A stretch of DNA of 64,000 nt from Portunus trituberculatus (lineage: Eukaryota; Arthropoda; Malacostraca; Decapoda; Portunidae): contig NW_025541371.1 of NCBI RefSeq assembly GCF_017591435.1, positions 340,490 to 404,489 of the forward strand, in the 5' to 3' direction. The position numbers were made by a program, and so were the translations under genes. Below the pieces are notes generated by a model, which saw only the letters and a list, made by a program, of their open reading frames with translations, had not been told where the DNA came from and made no database searches. This document shows, piece after piece, positions 16,788 to 30,900 of this stretch. Position 1 is the first letter of the stretch. Each line of letters starts with the position of its first letter.

Positions 16788-17033
16788 AGAGATAATCTTT
16801 TCCATAAAACACCTTAAAAACACATAAATAAGATGTTTTAAGAAATATTTTGTTTTACCTACATTTTTTTTTATTATCATTTAAACAGTAGATATAATAC
16901 ACAATGCCAAAGCCCTATTCATTACGAGCGTAGGGCTATCTATGGCTATGTCTACAAAAAGTAATAGTATAATGATGTTTACAGTGTAATGTGGTACAGA
17001 GACAATGAATGTGTCCTTGATATAACGTGTCAG

Positions 17034-18650
17034 CTACTGCTGGTCGCCGAGCCAGTCGTTCGATCGGCACTTGAAGATGTGCAGGTAGTTGGAGCGGTGC
17101 AGGTCCGTGCTAAGCACCATCTGGTTCCACAGGCGACTGTACCGTGGCAGGAAGGAGCGTATATTATGCTCAGTCCTGCTGAACGGTACAGGCACCGTAC
17201 GTGGGTGCTCAGAGTTTTCTGCCGACCGCGTAGCTTGAGTAGGGGGCGGCGGTCCAGGGAGGCGCAGAGTAGCGAGGTGAGGGGTGTGCAGTGCCTGAGC
17301 TTTGAACATAACACAAAGCCCCGCCACATCCCGCCTGTGCTACAGTGGCTGGAAGGTGTCTGGTGCGTGGCCCCGCGTGCAGACCCTCACCAACCTCTGG
17401 GCTCTGGCCTGAATCCTTTCTAGGCCGGTGAGGTACGAGGGGGGGCAGGAGGACCAGGTGAAGGATGCGTACTCCATAATGGGACGCACCTGTGTCTTGT
17501 AGAGTGAGGACACCCCTTGGGCATCCAGCACGTCCCCCACGCGTCTGATGCAGCCCAGCTTGTAGGACGCGTCCCTGGCAACTTTCTTGACGTGGTTGGT
17601 AAAGGTGAGGCCGCCGTCAAATTCCACACCCAGGATGTTGATGGAGCCCTGGGGAGTCAGTCTTCTGCCCTCAAGGAAGATGGCCGGTAGTGGGCGAGGC
17701 TGACCGTCTGCCTGCCGTGTCCTGGAGATGTGGAGGAGCTGGGTTTTCTCCGGGGCCAATGTGACCTGCCAACGCCGCTCCCAGGAGACGATGGTGTCCA
17801 GGGCCTGGTTTATTTAGTGATGGTGGCTTGCCTGTCGGTCCTGTCGCAGACGAATGTGAGTGTGTAGTCGTCTGCATAGGCGTGTGCCTTAGGGATGAGC
17901 TGCAGGATGTCGTTGAAGTAGACATTCCACAGCAGGGGTCCGAGGACGCTACCCTGAGGCACAACAGCCCTGACAGGGTGCGGGGCAGAGGTGTGGCCAC
18001 TCACCACCGTGCTGGAGGTCCATGCACCGAGGTAGTCCTGCAGGAGCTGAAGGAGGCCGCCACACACCCCCAGGCTCTGCAGTTTCGCCACGATGCCTCG
18101 GTGCCACACCCTGTCGAACGCACCGGCGATGTCCAGGGCGATGACGTACACGTCGCTGCCGCCATCCAGCGCCGTGTTCCACGCTGCCGACTGAAGGAGG
18201 AGCAGGTCAGCAGCGGATCTCCCTCGCCTAAATCCAAGCTGCTTTGCACTTAAGAGGTGGTGAGCTTCCATGAATGTCGTGTTCTTCGAGGCAATGATGG
18301 CCTCAAGAAGCTTCCCCACCACAGACAGGAGGCAGATGGAGCGATAATTGGAGGGGTCAGCTCTGCTGCTCTTCTTGTGGATGGGAACGACCCTCGCCTC
18401 CTTTCCACTGCGACGGCCACGTCCTGGAGGACGGGCACCTTCTGAAGAGCAGAGTGAGGGGTGCTGACAGCTCTGAGGCGCACCTCCTCAACAGGTGGGG
18501 ACTGATGTTATCTGTACCAAGGGCCTTTTTGGTGTCCACCTGGAGGAGCAGCTTCTCCACCTCAGCTTGGTGTATGTGGAGGCAGTCGAGGGTCGCCCGC
18601 GTCCTGGCGGGGATGAGTGGTGGGACGCGCTCTGGCTCAGGCACTTGCAT
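17034..18650 (-). pseudogene. ORF2 reverse transcriptase domain, frameshifted
   Basis: Minus-strand pieces give a CR1/jockey-type RT. The first piece (18650-18357) has LLLQVDTKKALGTDNISPH. The core (18322-17810) has KQLGFRRGRSAADLLL, ALDIAGAFDRVWH, VPQGSVLGPLLWNVYFND and the catalytic AYADD. The thumb and C-terminus (17759-17034) have LGVEFDGGLTF and end in RSNDWLGDQQ followed by a stop. A frameshift near 17815 introduces a stop just after the palm. The mirror copy at 21412 does not share that stop, but it has its own frame breaks in the C-terminal half. Neither copy can make a whole RT. Confidence 0.88.
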
Positions 18651-18699
18651 CTTCTTGGAGAAGTGGGCAGCCAGCAGCTGGGCCTTGTCCCTGTTGCTG

Positions 18700-19245
18700 C
18701 ATGAGCGCGTCTAGATTGGCGTGTAGAAAGAGGAGCGGCTCCCTGCCTTGCCATTGAGGCCTGTAGCACACACACAACAGGATGGCTTCGCCGCCACGTC
18801 TCCACATTTCAAAGAACATCAGCTCTAGGTGTTCTGGCATGGTGACGTCGATGATTGAGAACTGGAGCGTCTTGCAGAAACATACGGCGACACCGCCAAA
18901 AGTCCCGCGGGCTCTGTCGCGTCGGTACCATCTGGTGTACCCCTGAATGTGGCCATAATTTTCCGAGACTGACGCATTGAGGAATGTTTCTACGGCAGCG
19001 ATGACGTCAGGGTTATGTGGGAGCACGTGGCTGTGGGTGAGGTCTCCGATGTTTGTCTGGAGCCCTCTTACATTGGCTGACACGATGGTGAGTTTATCTT
19101 GCTCGCTGTTGTCCTGCATTGTTCCACTGGCAATAGTGCTGAGGAGCTTGTGGGAGCGGTGGGGATGGACAAGCTGGAGCAAGAGCAACAGTCGGAAGAA
19201 AGTTGGGGTGAGGTGGGTGAGGAGAGAGGTTATTTTCAGGCCCAA
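18700..19245 (-). pseudogene. ORF2 endonuclease domain, truncated
   Basis: Minus-strand frame with features of an APE-type endonuclease N-terminal half: SANVRGLQTN near the start of the domain, then VETFLN, which holds the catalytic Glu, then YTRWYRRDR, GGVAVCF, and a VCYRPQW strand. The domain then breaks after NLDALMQ near 18700. The following sequence enters RT-upstream sequence in another frame (read in 18650-18357 as MQVPEPERVPP). The C-terminal half of the nuclease, including the expected SDH motif, and the linker to RT are absent, so target nicking is very unlikely. The junction holds only a few bases of possible microhomology (cctgttgctgcatg). The size of the missing piece cannot be measured from this window. 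Confidence 0.8.
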
Positions 19246-19306
19246 AGATCCGGTTTAGGGAGCTGAGCAGCAGGTTCCTGGGGAGGATTTGAGGATCCTG
19301 AGTGAC

Positions 19307-19432
19307 GGTGCTGGCAGGGGCGCGGCTGGTGTCCTGCTCCTGGATGAGGGTGCTGCCAGGGGCGGGGCTGGCGTGCTGCTCCTGGGTTGTGGTGCTGGCA
19401 GGGGCGGGGCTGGCGTCCAGGGGTGGCGGGGT
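19307..19432 (-). repeat. 42-bp coding minisatellite in ORF1 region, about 2.8 units
   Basis: Units start at 19307, 19349 and 19391, each opening ggtgctgNcagggg on the plus strand. The period of 42 bp keeps reading frame. In the minus-strand frame 19589-19236 it gives a 14-residue repeat of the type PGA-x2-QPRPCQH. The repeat is GC-rich and lies between the ORF1 frame and the endonuclease start. Confidence 0.75.
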
Positions 19433-19455
19433 AGGAGTCAGTCCTGTTAGCGGCT

Positions 19456-20145
19456 TCAGCTGGGCGCGGCTCGCGAGTTGCAGGCAGCGGGCCGGGCGTC
19501 ACGGAGGCCAGCGGGCGTGGCTTTTTTGAAGTCCACCACGTGCGAGAGGCCAGATTGGTGTGGATGAGCTGTTGCCAATATAGCGTCAATTCTCTCAGCG
19601 CGGGCGGTGCAAGCCGAGGCCTTCGTTTCCAGTCCCTCTACGTTGGACTTGGTGGCTATCATATTATCCAGAAAGTTGAGTACAGAGACAACGGAGTCAC
19701 GCTTTTCAGCGAGGTGGTGGGTGGAGGGGTCGTAGGACGCCAGGACGGCCTTTGTCTTTTTTAACTCTGCTCTGAAACTCTTCACTATTCTGATGAGTTC
19801 TGGTTGCTTCAGGAGTGAGAGCTCAGAGTCTTCGTCGTCGTCGTTGTCCTCGCTTCCGTCAGGGAGGTTGCCTGGCTGGGGAGCCTGGCTCGTGTCTGTC
19901 AGGTACACCACGGGTTGAGAGATGCCCTTGGCCTGCCTCAGGGCGTTCACCTCGCTGCAGTTGAACGTGATGTGGGTCCCGAGGCAGCGGGGATGGCAGA
20001 GGTTGGGGCAGTCTGTAGCCTCACAGTTTAAGCTGGGCTTGTCTATAGTTGTTTTCCCACATACAGCGCACCACTGACGGGGAGAATAACCCGGTAGACT
20101 GACGGGGCGGGCAATGAGTGTGTGCTCCCTCTTGTTGTTAGACAT
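19456..20145 (-). CDS. ORF1 of the CR1-like element, PHD-like zinc finger protein
   Basis: An open frame of 229 residues starting with MSNNKREHT. Residues 26-54 carry C26-x2-C29-x11-C41-x4-C46-x4-H51-x2-C54, with one more Cys near residue 64. This spacing fits a PHD/C4HC3-type finger, a known feature of ORF1 in CR1-group elements, where ORF1 proteins package or chaperone the element RNA. Residues about 95-110 are strongly acidic (runs of D and E). The part after residue 120 is predicted helical by composition. The frame stops at 19456, while a different frame that overlaps it (19589-19236) carries proline-rich 14-residue repeats. The original ORF1 may therefore have been longer and be broken by a frameshift between about 19456 and 19589. 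Confidence 0.7.
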   Translation of the reverse strand: MSNNKREHTLIARPVSLPGYSPRQWCAVCGKTTIDKPSLNCEATDCPNLCHPRCLGTHITFNCSEVNALRQAKGISQPVVYLTDTSQAPQPGNLPDGSEDNDDDEDSELSLLKQPELIRIVKSFRAELKKTKAVLASYDPSTHHLAEKRDSVVSVLNFLDNMIATKSNVEGLETKASACTARAERIDAILATAHPHQSGLSHVVDFKKATPAGLRDARPAACNSRAAPS

Positions 20146-20442
20146 TTTTCATTTGTTTCTGAGAGGGAGGGAAGGAAGTAGGAGAGGTCAGAGAGGATGC
20201 AGGTAGTGGTAGCGGGGTGAAGCTGAGTCAGGTCGGGAAGGGTCACGGTGGGTTTTAATCCCTTGTGGAATGCGGGACAGCTGTGGGCAGTTTTCCCAAG
20301 GGAATACTTAGGGAGCGGCGGGACGCCTGTTATAGGCCTTGTCCTCACTGTCGGCCGACGCTGCTCCACGCATTGTTCACTTTACCACGCGTTCAATTTT
20401 TTACCACAAGTACACTGTTATACACTGCACTGCGAGCCGGGA

Positions 20443-20911
20443 CGCATAAAATAATATAAAGAACAAAAATAACCCATTTCTAAGATGATTCAGTTTCTTA
20501 AAACATATAATGTGTAATCATGCGTTTTGCCTACATTTGTGTGTTTTGGTGCAAAAAAGCTGAAAACTACTAAAATAACCCACTATGCTTATATTTACTT
20601 TGGTTTCTCTGTATTGGCAAGTTTTCATAAGTTTTATCGTTTCGAAGCAGAACAATGTAAAATTAATTGAAAATAGAACATTTTCAAAAGAGATAGGTTT
20701 TTTTCATAAAACACCTTAAAAACACATAAATAAGACGTTTTAACAAATATAGTGTTTAGCCTGCATTTTTAAATTTTCGTGCATAAAATGCTGGAAAACA
20801 CCGAAATAACCAATTTTTGACATATTTTAGTTCATTAAAACATGTAGAGTGTAATTATGCGTTTTGCCTGCGTTTCTTTGTTTTGGTGCAAAAACACTGA
20901 AAACTTCTAAA
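20443..20911 (+). repeat. Satellite family A, forward, between CR1-like element and gap 1
   Basis: Satellite resumes with gcataaaat and runs through one full monomer (type a, with gaagcagaacaatg near 20645) up to the gap. Same orientation as 1-16867. Confidence 0.93.
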
Positions 20912-21411
20912 NNNNNNNNNNNNNNNNNNNNNNNNNNNNNNNNNNNNNNNNNNNNNNNNNNNNNNNNNNNNNNNNNNNNNNNNNNNNNNNNNNNNNNNNN
21001 NNNNNNNNNNNNNNNNNNNNNNNNNNNNNNNNNNNNNNNNNNNNNNNNNNNNNNNNNNNNNNNNNNNNNNNNNNNNNNNNNNNNNNNNNNNNNNNNNNNN
21101 NNNNNNNNNNNNNNNNNNNNNNNNNNNNNNNNNNNNNNNNNNNNNNNNNNNNNNNNNNNNNNNNNNNNNNNNNNNNNNNNNNNNNNNNNNNNNNNNNNNN
21201 NNNNNNNNNNNNNNNNNNNNNNNNNNNNNNNNNNNNNNNNNNNNNNNNNNNNNNNNNNNNNNNNNNNNNNNNNNNNNNNNNNNNNNNNNNNNNNNNNNNN
21301 NNNNNNNNNNNNNNNNNNNNNNNNNNNNNNNNNNNNNNNNNNNNNNNNNNNNNNNNNNNNNNNNNNNNNNNNNNNNNNNNNNNNNNNNNNNNNNNNNNNN
21401 NNNNNNNNNNN
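20912..21411. other. Assembly gap, exactly 500 N
   Basis: A run of 500 N, a fixed-size scaffold placeholder. The true distance and relative orientation of the flanking contigs are unknown. The sequence right after it is a reverse-oriented copy of part of the CR1-like element before it. Confidence 0.99.
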
Positions 21412-22985
21412 GTGCGCCTCAGAGCTGTCAGCACCCCTCACTCTGCTCTTCAGAAGGTGCCTGTCCTCCAGGACGTGGCCGTCGCAGTGGAAGGAGGCGA
21501 GGTCGTCCCCATCCACAAGAAGAGCAGCAGGGCTGACCCTCCAATTATCGCCCATCTCCTCCTGTCTGTGGTGGGCAAGCTTCTTGAGGCCATCATTGCC
21601 TCGAAGATCACGACATTCATGGAAGCTCACCACCTCTTAAGTCCAAAGCAGCTTGGATTTAGGCGAGGGAGATCCGCTGCTGACCTGCTCCTCCTTCAGT
21701 CGGCAGCGTGGAACACGGCGCTGGATGGCGGCAGCGACGTGTACGTCATCGCCCTGGACATCGCCGGTGCGTTCGACAGGGTGTGGCACCGAGGCATCGT
21801 GGCGAAACTGCAGAGCCTGGGGGTGTGTGGCGGCCTCCTTCAGCTCCTGCAGGACTACCTCGGTGCAAGGACCTCCAGCACGGTGGTGAGTGGCCACACC
21901 TCTGCCCCGCACCCTGTCAGGGCTGGTGTGCCTCAGGGTAGCGTCCTCGGACCCCTGCTGTGGAATGTCTACTTCAACGACATCCTGCAGCTCATCCCTG
22001 AGGCACACACCTATGCAGATGACTGCACACTCACATTCGTCTGCGACAGGACCGACAGCCAGGCCACCATCACCAAAATAAACCAGGCCCTGGACACCAT
22101 CGTCTCCTGGGGGGCGGCGTTGGCTGGTCACACTGGCCCCGGAGAAGACCCAGCTCCTCCACATCTCCAGGACACGGCAGGCAGACGGTCAGCCTCGCCC
22201 ACTACCGGCCATCTTCCTTGAGGGCAGAAGGCTGACTCCACAGGACTCCATCAACATCCTGGGTGTGGAATTTGACGGCGGCCTCACCTTCACCAACCAC
22301 GTCAAGAAAGTTGCCAGGGACGCGTCCTACAAGCTGGGCTGCATCAGACGCGTGGGGGACGTGCTGGATGCCCAAGGGGTGTCCTCACTCTACAAGGCAC
22401 AGGTGCGTCCCATTATGGAGTACGCACCTCACCTGGTCCTCCTGCCCCCTCGTACCTCACCGGCCTAGAAAGGGTTCAGGCCAGAGCCCAGAGGTTGGTG
22501 AGGGTCTGCACGCGGGCCACGCACCAGACACCTTCCAGCCACTGCAGCACAGGCGGGATGTGGCGGGGCTTTGTGTTATGTTCAAAGCTCAGGCACTGCA
22601 CACCCTCACCTCGCTACTCTGCGCCTCCCTGGACCGCCGCCCCTACTCAAGCTACGCGGTCGGCAGAAAACTCTGAGCACCCACACGGTGCCTGTACCGT
22701 TCAGCAGGACTGAGCATAATATACGCTCCTTCCTGCCACGGTACAGTCGCCTGTGGAACCAGATGGTGCTTAGCACGGACCTGCACCGCTCCAACTACCT
22801 GCACATCTTCAAGTGCCGATCGAACGACTGGCTCGGCGACCAGCAGTAGCTGACACGTTATATCAAGGACACATTCATTGTCTCTGTACCACATTACACT
22901 GTAAACATCATTATACTATTACTTTTTGTAGACATAGCCATAGATAGCCCTACGCTCGTAATGAATAGGGCTTTGGCATTGTGTA
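21412..22985 (+). mobile_element. Second, inverted copy of the CR1-like element (5' part lost in gap)
   Basis: The plus strand is a near-identical mirror of 16868-18483. It includes the same 3' UTR, the same A-rich tail and more than 100 bp of the same satellite flank beyond the tail. It starts at the gap in the RT-upstream region. The frame 21412-22221 runs through the RT core with QLGFRRGRSAADLLL, GVPQGSVLGPLLWNVYFND and TYADD. Frame changes follow near 22100, 22265 and 22430. Differences from the first copy are scattered substitutions and 1-base indels. The two copies form an inverted repeat around gap 1. Confidence 0.92.
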
Positions 22986-24980
<1,995 letters not shown>

Positions 24981-27900
24981 CATTATATTATAAGTTTTCA
25001 CCAGTTTTATCGTTTTTAAGCAGAACAAAGTAAAATTAAATGAAAATACAAAATTTTCAATAACACGTTTTAACAAATATTGTGTTTTGAATGCATTTCT
25101 AAGTTTTGGTGCATAAAGTGATGGAAAACACCAAAATAACCTATCTTAGACATATTTAAGTTCATTAAAACATTTAGTGTGTAATCATGCGTTTTGCCTG
25201 CACTTTAGTGTTTTGGTGCAAAAACGTTGAAATCTACTACAATAATACTTTTTTGTTACTTTTACTTTCATTTGTTTATTTTAGCATGTTTTCATCAATT
25301 TTATCGTTTTGAAGCAAAATAATGTGAAAATGAATTAAATATGCAAAAATTTCAATCTAGACAGTTTTTTTTTTCAAAAATACTTAAAAATAAACAAATA
25401 AGACATGTAACAAATATAGTGTTTTACTTTCATTTCTAAGTTTTAGTGCATAAAATTCTGGAAAACACCAAAATAACCCGTTTTTTACATATTTCAGTTC
25501 ATTAAAACATAGAGTGTGTAATCATGCGTTTTACTTGTATTTCTGCGTTTTGGTGGAAAAAAGCTGAAAATTAGTAAAATAACACGTTTTTGTTACTTTT
25601 ACTTCGAATTCTCTATATGAGCTTGTGTTCATCAATTTTATCGTTTTGAAGCATAACCATGTAAAATGACTTAAATATACAATCATTTCAATCGAGAGAT
25701 TTTTTCCATAAAACATTAAAAACACATATATAAGATGTTTTCCCAACTATTGTGTTTAGCTACATTTCTGAGTTTTTTTGTACATAAAATATTGGAAAAC
25801 ACAAAAATAACCCATTTTTGAGGTATTTCAGTTCCTTAAACATATAATGTGTAATCATGCGTTTTGCCTGCATTTGTGTATTTTTGTGCAAAAAGCTAAA
25901 AACTACTAGTATAACACATTTTTTTTACATTTACTTTGGTTTCTTTATAATGGCAAAATTTTCAATCCAGATACGTTTTTTTCATAAAAGAAATTAAAAA
26001 CACATAAATAAGACGTTTTAACATATATAGTGTTTTGCCTACATTTATATGTTTTGGTGCATGAAATGCTGGAAAACACCAAAATTACCGTTTTTAACAT
26101 ATTTCATTTCAATAGAGCATATAGTGTGTAATCATGCGTTTTCCCTGCACTTTTGTGCTTTGGTGCAAAAACTCTGAAAACTACAAATATAAGACGTTTT
26201 TGTTGCTTTTACTTTGGTTTCTCTATATTAGCATGTTTTCATCAATCTTATCATTTTGAAGCATAACAATCTAAAATGAATTGAATATACAAAAATATCA
26301 ATCGAGATTTTTTTTTTCCATAAACACCTTAAAAACATATAAATAAGACGTTTTCACAAGTATAGTGTTTTACTTTCATTTCTAAGTTCTAGTGCTTAAA
26401 ATGCTGGAAAACATAAAAATAACCCTTTTTTTATATAGTTCTGTTCACAAAACATATAGTGTGTAATCATGCGTTTTGCATGCATTTCTGTGTTTTAGTA
26501 GAAAAAAAACCGAAAACTAATAAAATAACACGTTTTTCTAACTTTTACTTTGGATTCTCTATATCAGCTTGTGTTCATCAATTTTATCGTTTTAAAGAAT
26601 AACCCTGTAAAATAACTTAAATATACAATTACTTTAAACACCTTAACAACACATAAATAAGATGTTTTAACAAATATTGTGTTTTACCTAAAATTCTGAG
26701 TTTTTGTGCATAAAATATTGCAAAACACAAAAATAACCCATTTCTGAGGTATTTCAGTTCCTTAAAATATATAATTTGTAATCATGCGTTTTACCTGCAT
26801 TTGTGTGTTTTGTGCAAAAAGGCTGAAAACTAATAGAATAACAGATTTTTATTACATTTACTTTTGTTTATTTATAATAGCAAGTTTTCACTAGTTTTAT
26901 CGTTTTGAAGCAGAACAATGTAAAATGAATTGAAAATACAATATTTTCAATCGAGATAGGGTTTCTTTTCATAAAACACCTTAAAAAAACTAAAATAATA
27001 CTTTTTAACAAATATAGTGTTTTGCCTGCATCTCTATGTTTTGGTGCATAAAATGCTTGAAAACACCAAAATAACCTCTTTTTGCCATATTTCAATTAAT
27101 CAAAACATATAGTGTGTAATAATGCGTTTTGACTGCATATCTGTGTTTTGGTCCAAAAACGCTGAAAAATACTAAAATAACACATTTTTTCTTACTTTTA
27201 CATTGGTTTCCTTCTATCAGCATGTTTTCATTAATTTTATCGTTTTGAAGCATAATAATGCAAAATTAATTGAAAATACAAAAATTTCCCTAACTACCTC
27301 AACAAACATAAGACGTTTTAACAAATATAGTGTTTTACTTTCATTTCTAAGTGCATAAAATACTGGAAAAGACGAAAATAATTAGTTTTTAACATATTTC
27401 AGATTATTAAAACATAAAGTCTCTGATCATGCGTTTTGCCTGCATTTTCCAGTTTTGGTGGAAAAAAGCTAAAAAGTACTAAAATAACACGTTTTTGTTA
27501 CTTTTACTTTGATTCTTTATATAAGCTTGTTTTCATCAATTTTATCGTTTTCAAAAATAACCATGTAAAATTATTTAAATAAACAATATTTTCAACCTAG
27601 ATCATTTTTTTTCCATTAAACACCTTAAAAAACATAAATAAGATGTTTTAACAATTATTGTGTTTTGCCTAGATTTCTGAGTTTTGGTGCATAAAATGAG
27701 AGAAAACACCAAAATAACCCTTTTCTGAGATATTTCAATTCCTTAAATCATATGTGTAATCATGCGTTTTGCCTGAAAACTACTAAAATAACACGTTTTT
27801 CTTAAATTTACATTGGTTTCTCTATGATAACAATTTTTCATCAGTTTTATCGTTTTGAAGCAGAACAATGTAAAATTAAATGAAAATAGAAAATTTTTCA

Positions 27901-30900
27901 ATCGAGATAGGTTTTTTTCATAAATCACATAAATAAGACGTTTTAACAAATATAGTGTTTTGCCTGCATTTCTAAGTTTTAGTGCATAAAATGCTAGTCA
28001 TGCGTTTTGCCTGCCATTCTTTTTTTTTTTTTTTTTTTGGTGCAAAAACACTGAAAACTACTTAAATAACACGTTTTTGTAACTTTTACTTTGGATTCTC
28101 TATATTAGCATATTTTTTTTTATCAATTTTATCGTTTTGAAGCATAACAATGTAAAATGAATTATATATGTAAAAATTTCAATAAACACATAAATAAGAC
28201 GGTTTAACAAATATAGTGATTTACTTTCATTTCTAATTTTTTTTTTTTTGCATAAAATGCTCGAAAACACCAAAATAACACGTTTTTGACATATTTCAGT
28301 TCATTAAAACATATAATGTGTAATCGTACGTTTTGCCTGTATTTCTGTGTTTTGGTGGAGAAAAGCTGAAAACTACTAAAATAACACGTTTTTGTTACTT
28401 TTACTTTGGATTCCCTATATCAGCTTGTTTTCATCAATTTTATCGTTTTGAAGAATAACCATGTAAAATGACTTAAATATACAATATTTTATAGCGAGAC
28501 ATTTTTTTTCCATAAAACACCTTATAACCACATAAAGAAGATGTTTTAACAAATATTTTGTTTTGACTACATTTCTGAGTTTTGGTGCATAAAATACTGG
28601 AAAACACCAAAATAACCCATTTCTGAAATATTTCAGTTCCTTAAAACATATGTGTAATCATCCGTTTTGCCTGCATTTCTGTGTTTTGGTGCAAAAAAGC
28701 TGAAAACTACTAAAATAACACGTTTTTTCTTACATTTACTTTGGTTTCTCTATAATGGCAAGTTTCATCAGTTTTATCTTTTTGAAGCAGAACTATATAA
28801 GATTAAATGAAAATACAACATTTTCGATTGATATCGGATTTATTTTATAAAACACTTTATAAAGCACATAAATACGACGTTTTAACAAATAGAGTGTTTT
28901 GCCTGCATTTCTAAGTTTTGGTGCATAAAATGCTGGAAAACACCGAAATAACCCATTTTTGACATATTTCAGTTCATTAAAACATGTAGTGTGAAATAAT
29001 GCGTTTTGCCTGACTTGTGTTTTGGTGCGAAAACGCTAAAAAAAAAACTACTAAAATACCATGTGTTCATCAATTTTTTATCATGTTGAAGTCTAACAAT
29101 GTAAAATGAATTATATATGCAAAAATTTCAATCGAGACAGTTTTTTTTCCATAAAAACCTTAAAAACACTTAAATAAGACGTTTTAACACATATAGTGTT
29201 TTACTTTCCTTTCTGTTTTAATGCATAAAAAGCTAGAAAACAACAAAATAACCCGTTTTTGACATATTTCAGTTCATTAAACCATATAGTGTGTAATCAT
29301 GCGTGTTGCCTGCATTTCTGTGTTTTAGTGGAAAAAAGCTGAAAACTAAAAAATTAACACGTTTTTGTTACTTTTACTTCGAATTCTCTATATCAGCTTG
29401 TGTTCATCAATTTTATCGTTTTGTAGAATAACCATTTAAAATGACTTAAATATATAATTATTTCAATCGAGATAGATTTTTTCCCATAAAACACCTTAAA
29501 AACACATAAATAAGATGTTTTAACAATTATTCTGTATTTTACCTACATTTCTGAGTTTTTGTGCATAAAATATTGGAAAACACACAAATAACCCATTTTT
29601 GAGGAATTTCTGTTCCTTTAAACATATAATGTATAATCATGCGTTTTGCTTGCATTTGTGTGTTTTGGTGCAGAAAAGCTGAAAACTACTGGAATAGCAC
29701 ATTTTTTCTTACATTTACATTGGTTTCTTCATAATGGCAATATTTTTAATCGAGATAAGTTTTTTTTTCATAAAATAAATTAAAAACGCATAAATAAGAC
29801 GCTTTAACATATATAGTGTTTTGCCAACATTAATATGTTTTGGTGCATAAAATGCTGGAAAACATCAAAATAACCGTTTTTAACATATTTCAGTTCATTA
29901 AACATATAGTGTGTAATCATGCGTTTTGCCTACAAAAATAAGACGTTTTTGTTGCTCCTATATATTTGTATGTTTTCCTTAATCTTATCATTTTGAAGCA
30001 TAATAATTTAAATAGAATTGAATATAGAAAAATTACAATCGATATATTTTTTTTTTTTTTCCATAAACACCTTAAAAACATATAAATAAGAGGTTTTAAC
30101 AAATATAGTGTTTTACTTTAATTTCTAAGTTCTAGTGCATAAAATGCTGGAAGACATCAAAATAACCCGTTTTTGACACTTCAGTTCATTAAAATATTTA
30201 GTGTGTGATCATGCATTTTGCCTGCAATTTTGTGTTTTGGTGGAAAAAAGCTAAAAACTAGTAAAGTAACACGTTTTGTTACATTTACTTTGGATTCCTT
30301 ATAGTAGCTTGTTTACATCAATTTTATCGTTTCGAAGAATAGCCATGTAAAACTATTTAAATATACAATATTTTCAATCGAAGTATTTTTTTTTTCCATA
30401 TAACATCTTAAAAACACATAAATAAGATGTTTTAACAAATATTGTGGTTTGCCTACATTTCTGAGTTCTGATCCATAAAATGCTAGAAAACAACAAAATA
30501 AACCATTTTTGAGATATTTCAGTTCATTAAAACATATAATGTGAAGATGTTTTAACAAGTATTGTGTTTTGCCTACATTTCTTAGTTTTGGTGTATAAAA
30601 TGCTGGAAAACACCAAAATAACCCATTTCTGAGATATTTCATTTCCTTACAACATATAATGTGCAATCATGCGTTTTGCCTGCATTTGTGTGTTTTAGTG
30701 TAAAAAAAAGCTTAAAACTACAAAAATAACACGTTTTTCTTACATTTACTTTGGATTCTCTATAATGGCAATTTTTCATCAGTTTTATCGTTATAAAGCA
30801 GAACAATGTAAAATAAATTGAAAATACAACATTCTCCATCCAGATAATTTTCTTTTTCATAAAACACCTTTAAAACACATAAATAAAACGTTTTTACAAA

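Larger units (their letters stand above)
16868..20442 (-). mobile_element. CR1-like non-LTR retrotransposon, internally deleted copy
   Basis: A GC-rich insert in AT-rich satellite, read on the minus strand. In order: a 5' region (about 20442-20146), an ORF1 with a PHD-like zinc finger, a partial endonuclease domain, a reverse transcriptase domain, and a 3' UTR ending in an AT-rich tail (atgataataaaaaaaa) at about 16868. On the 3' side the satellite stops at cctacattt and on the 5' side it resumes at gcataaaat, so the insertion falls between two neighbouring satellite boxes with about 14 bp missing. ORF2 is broken by an internal deletion and frameshifts, so this copy is probably inactive. The clade is assigned from ORF1 and RT features; a related jockey-superfamily clade is possible. 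Confidence 0.9.

Noticed and set aside
20827..21640. ORFs of up to 268 codons across the first gap (and 38426-39085 across the second)
   Set aside because: They are made of N; no sequence supports them.
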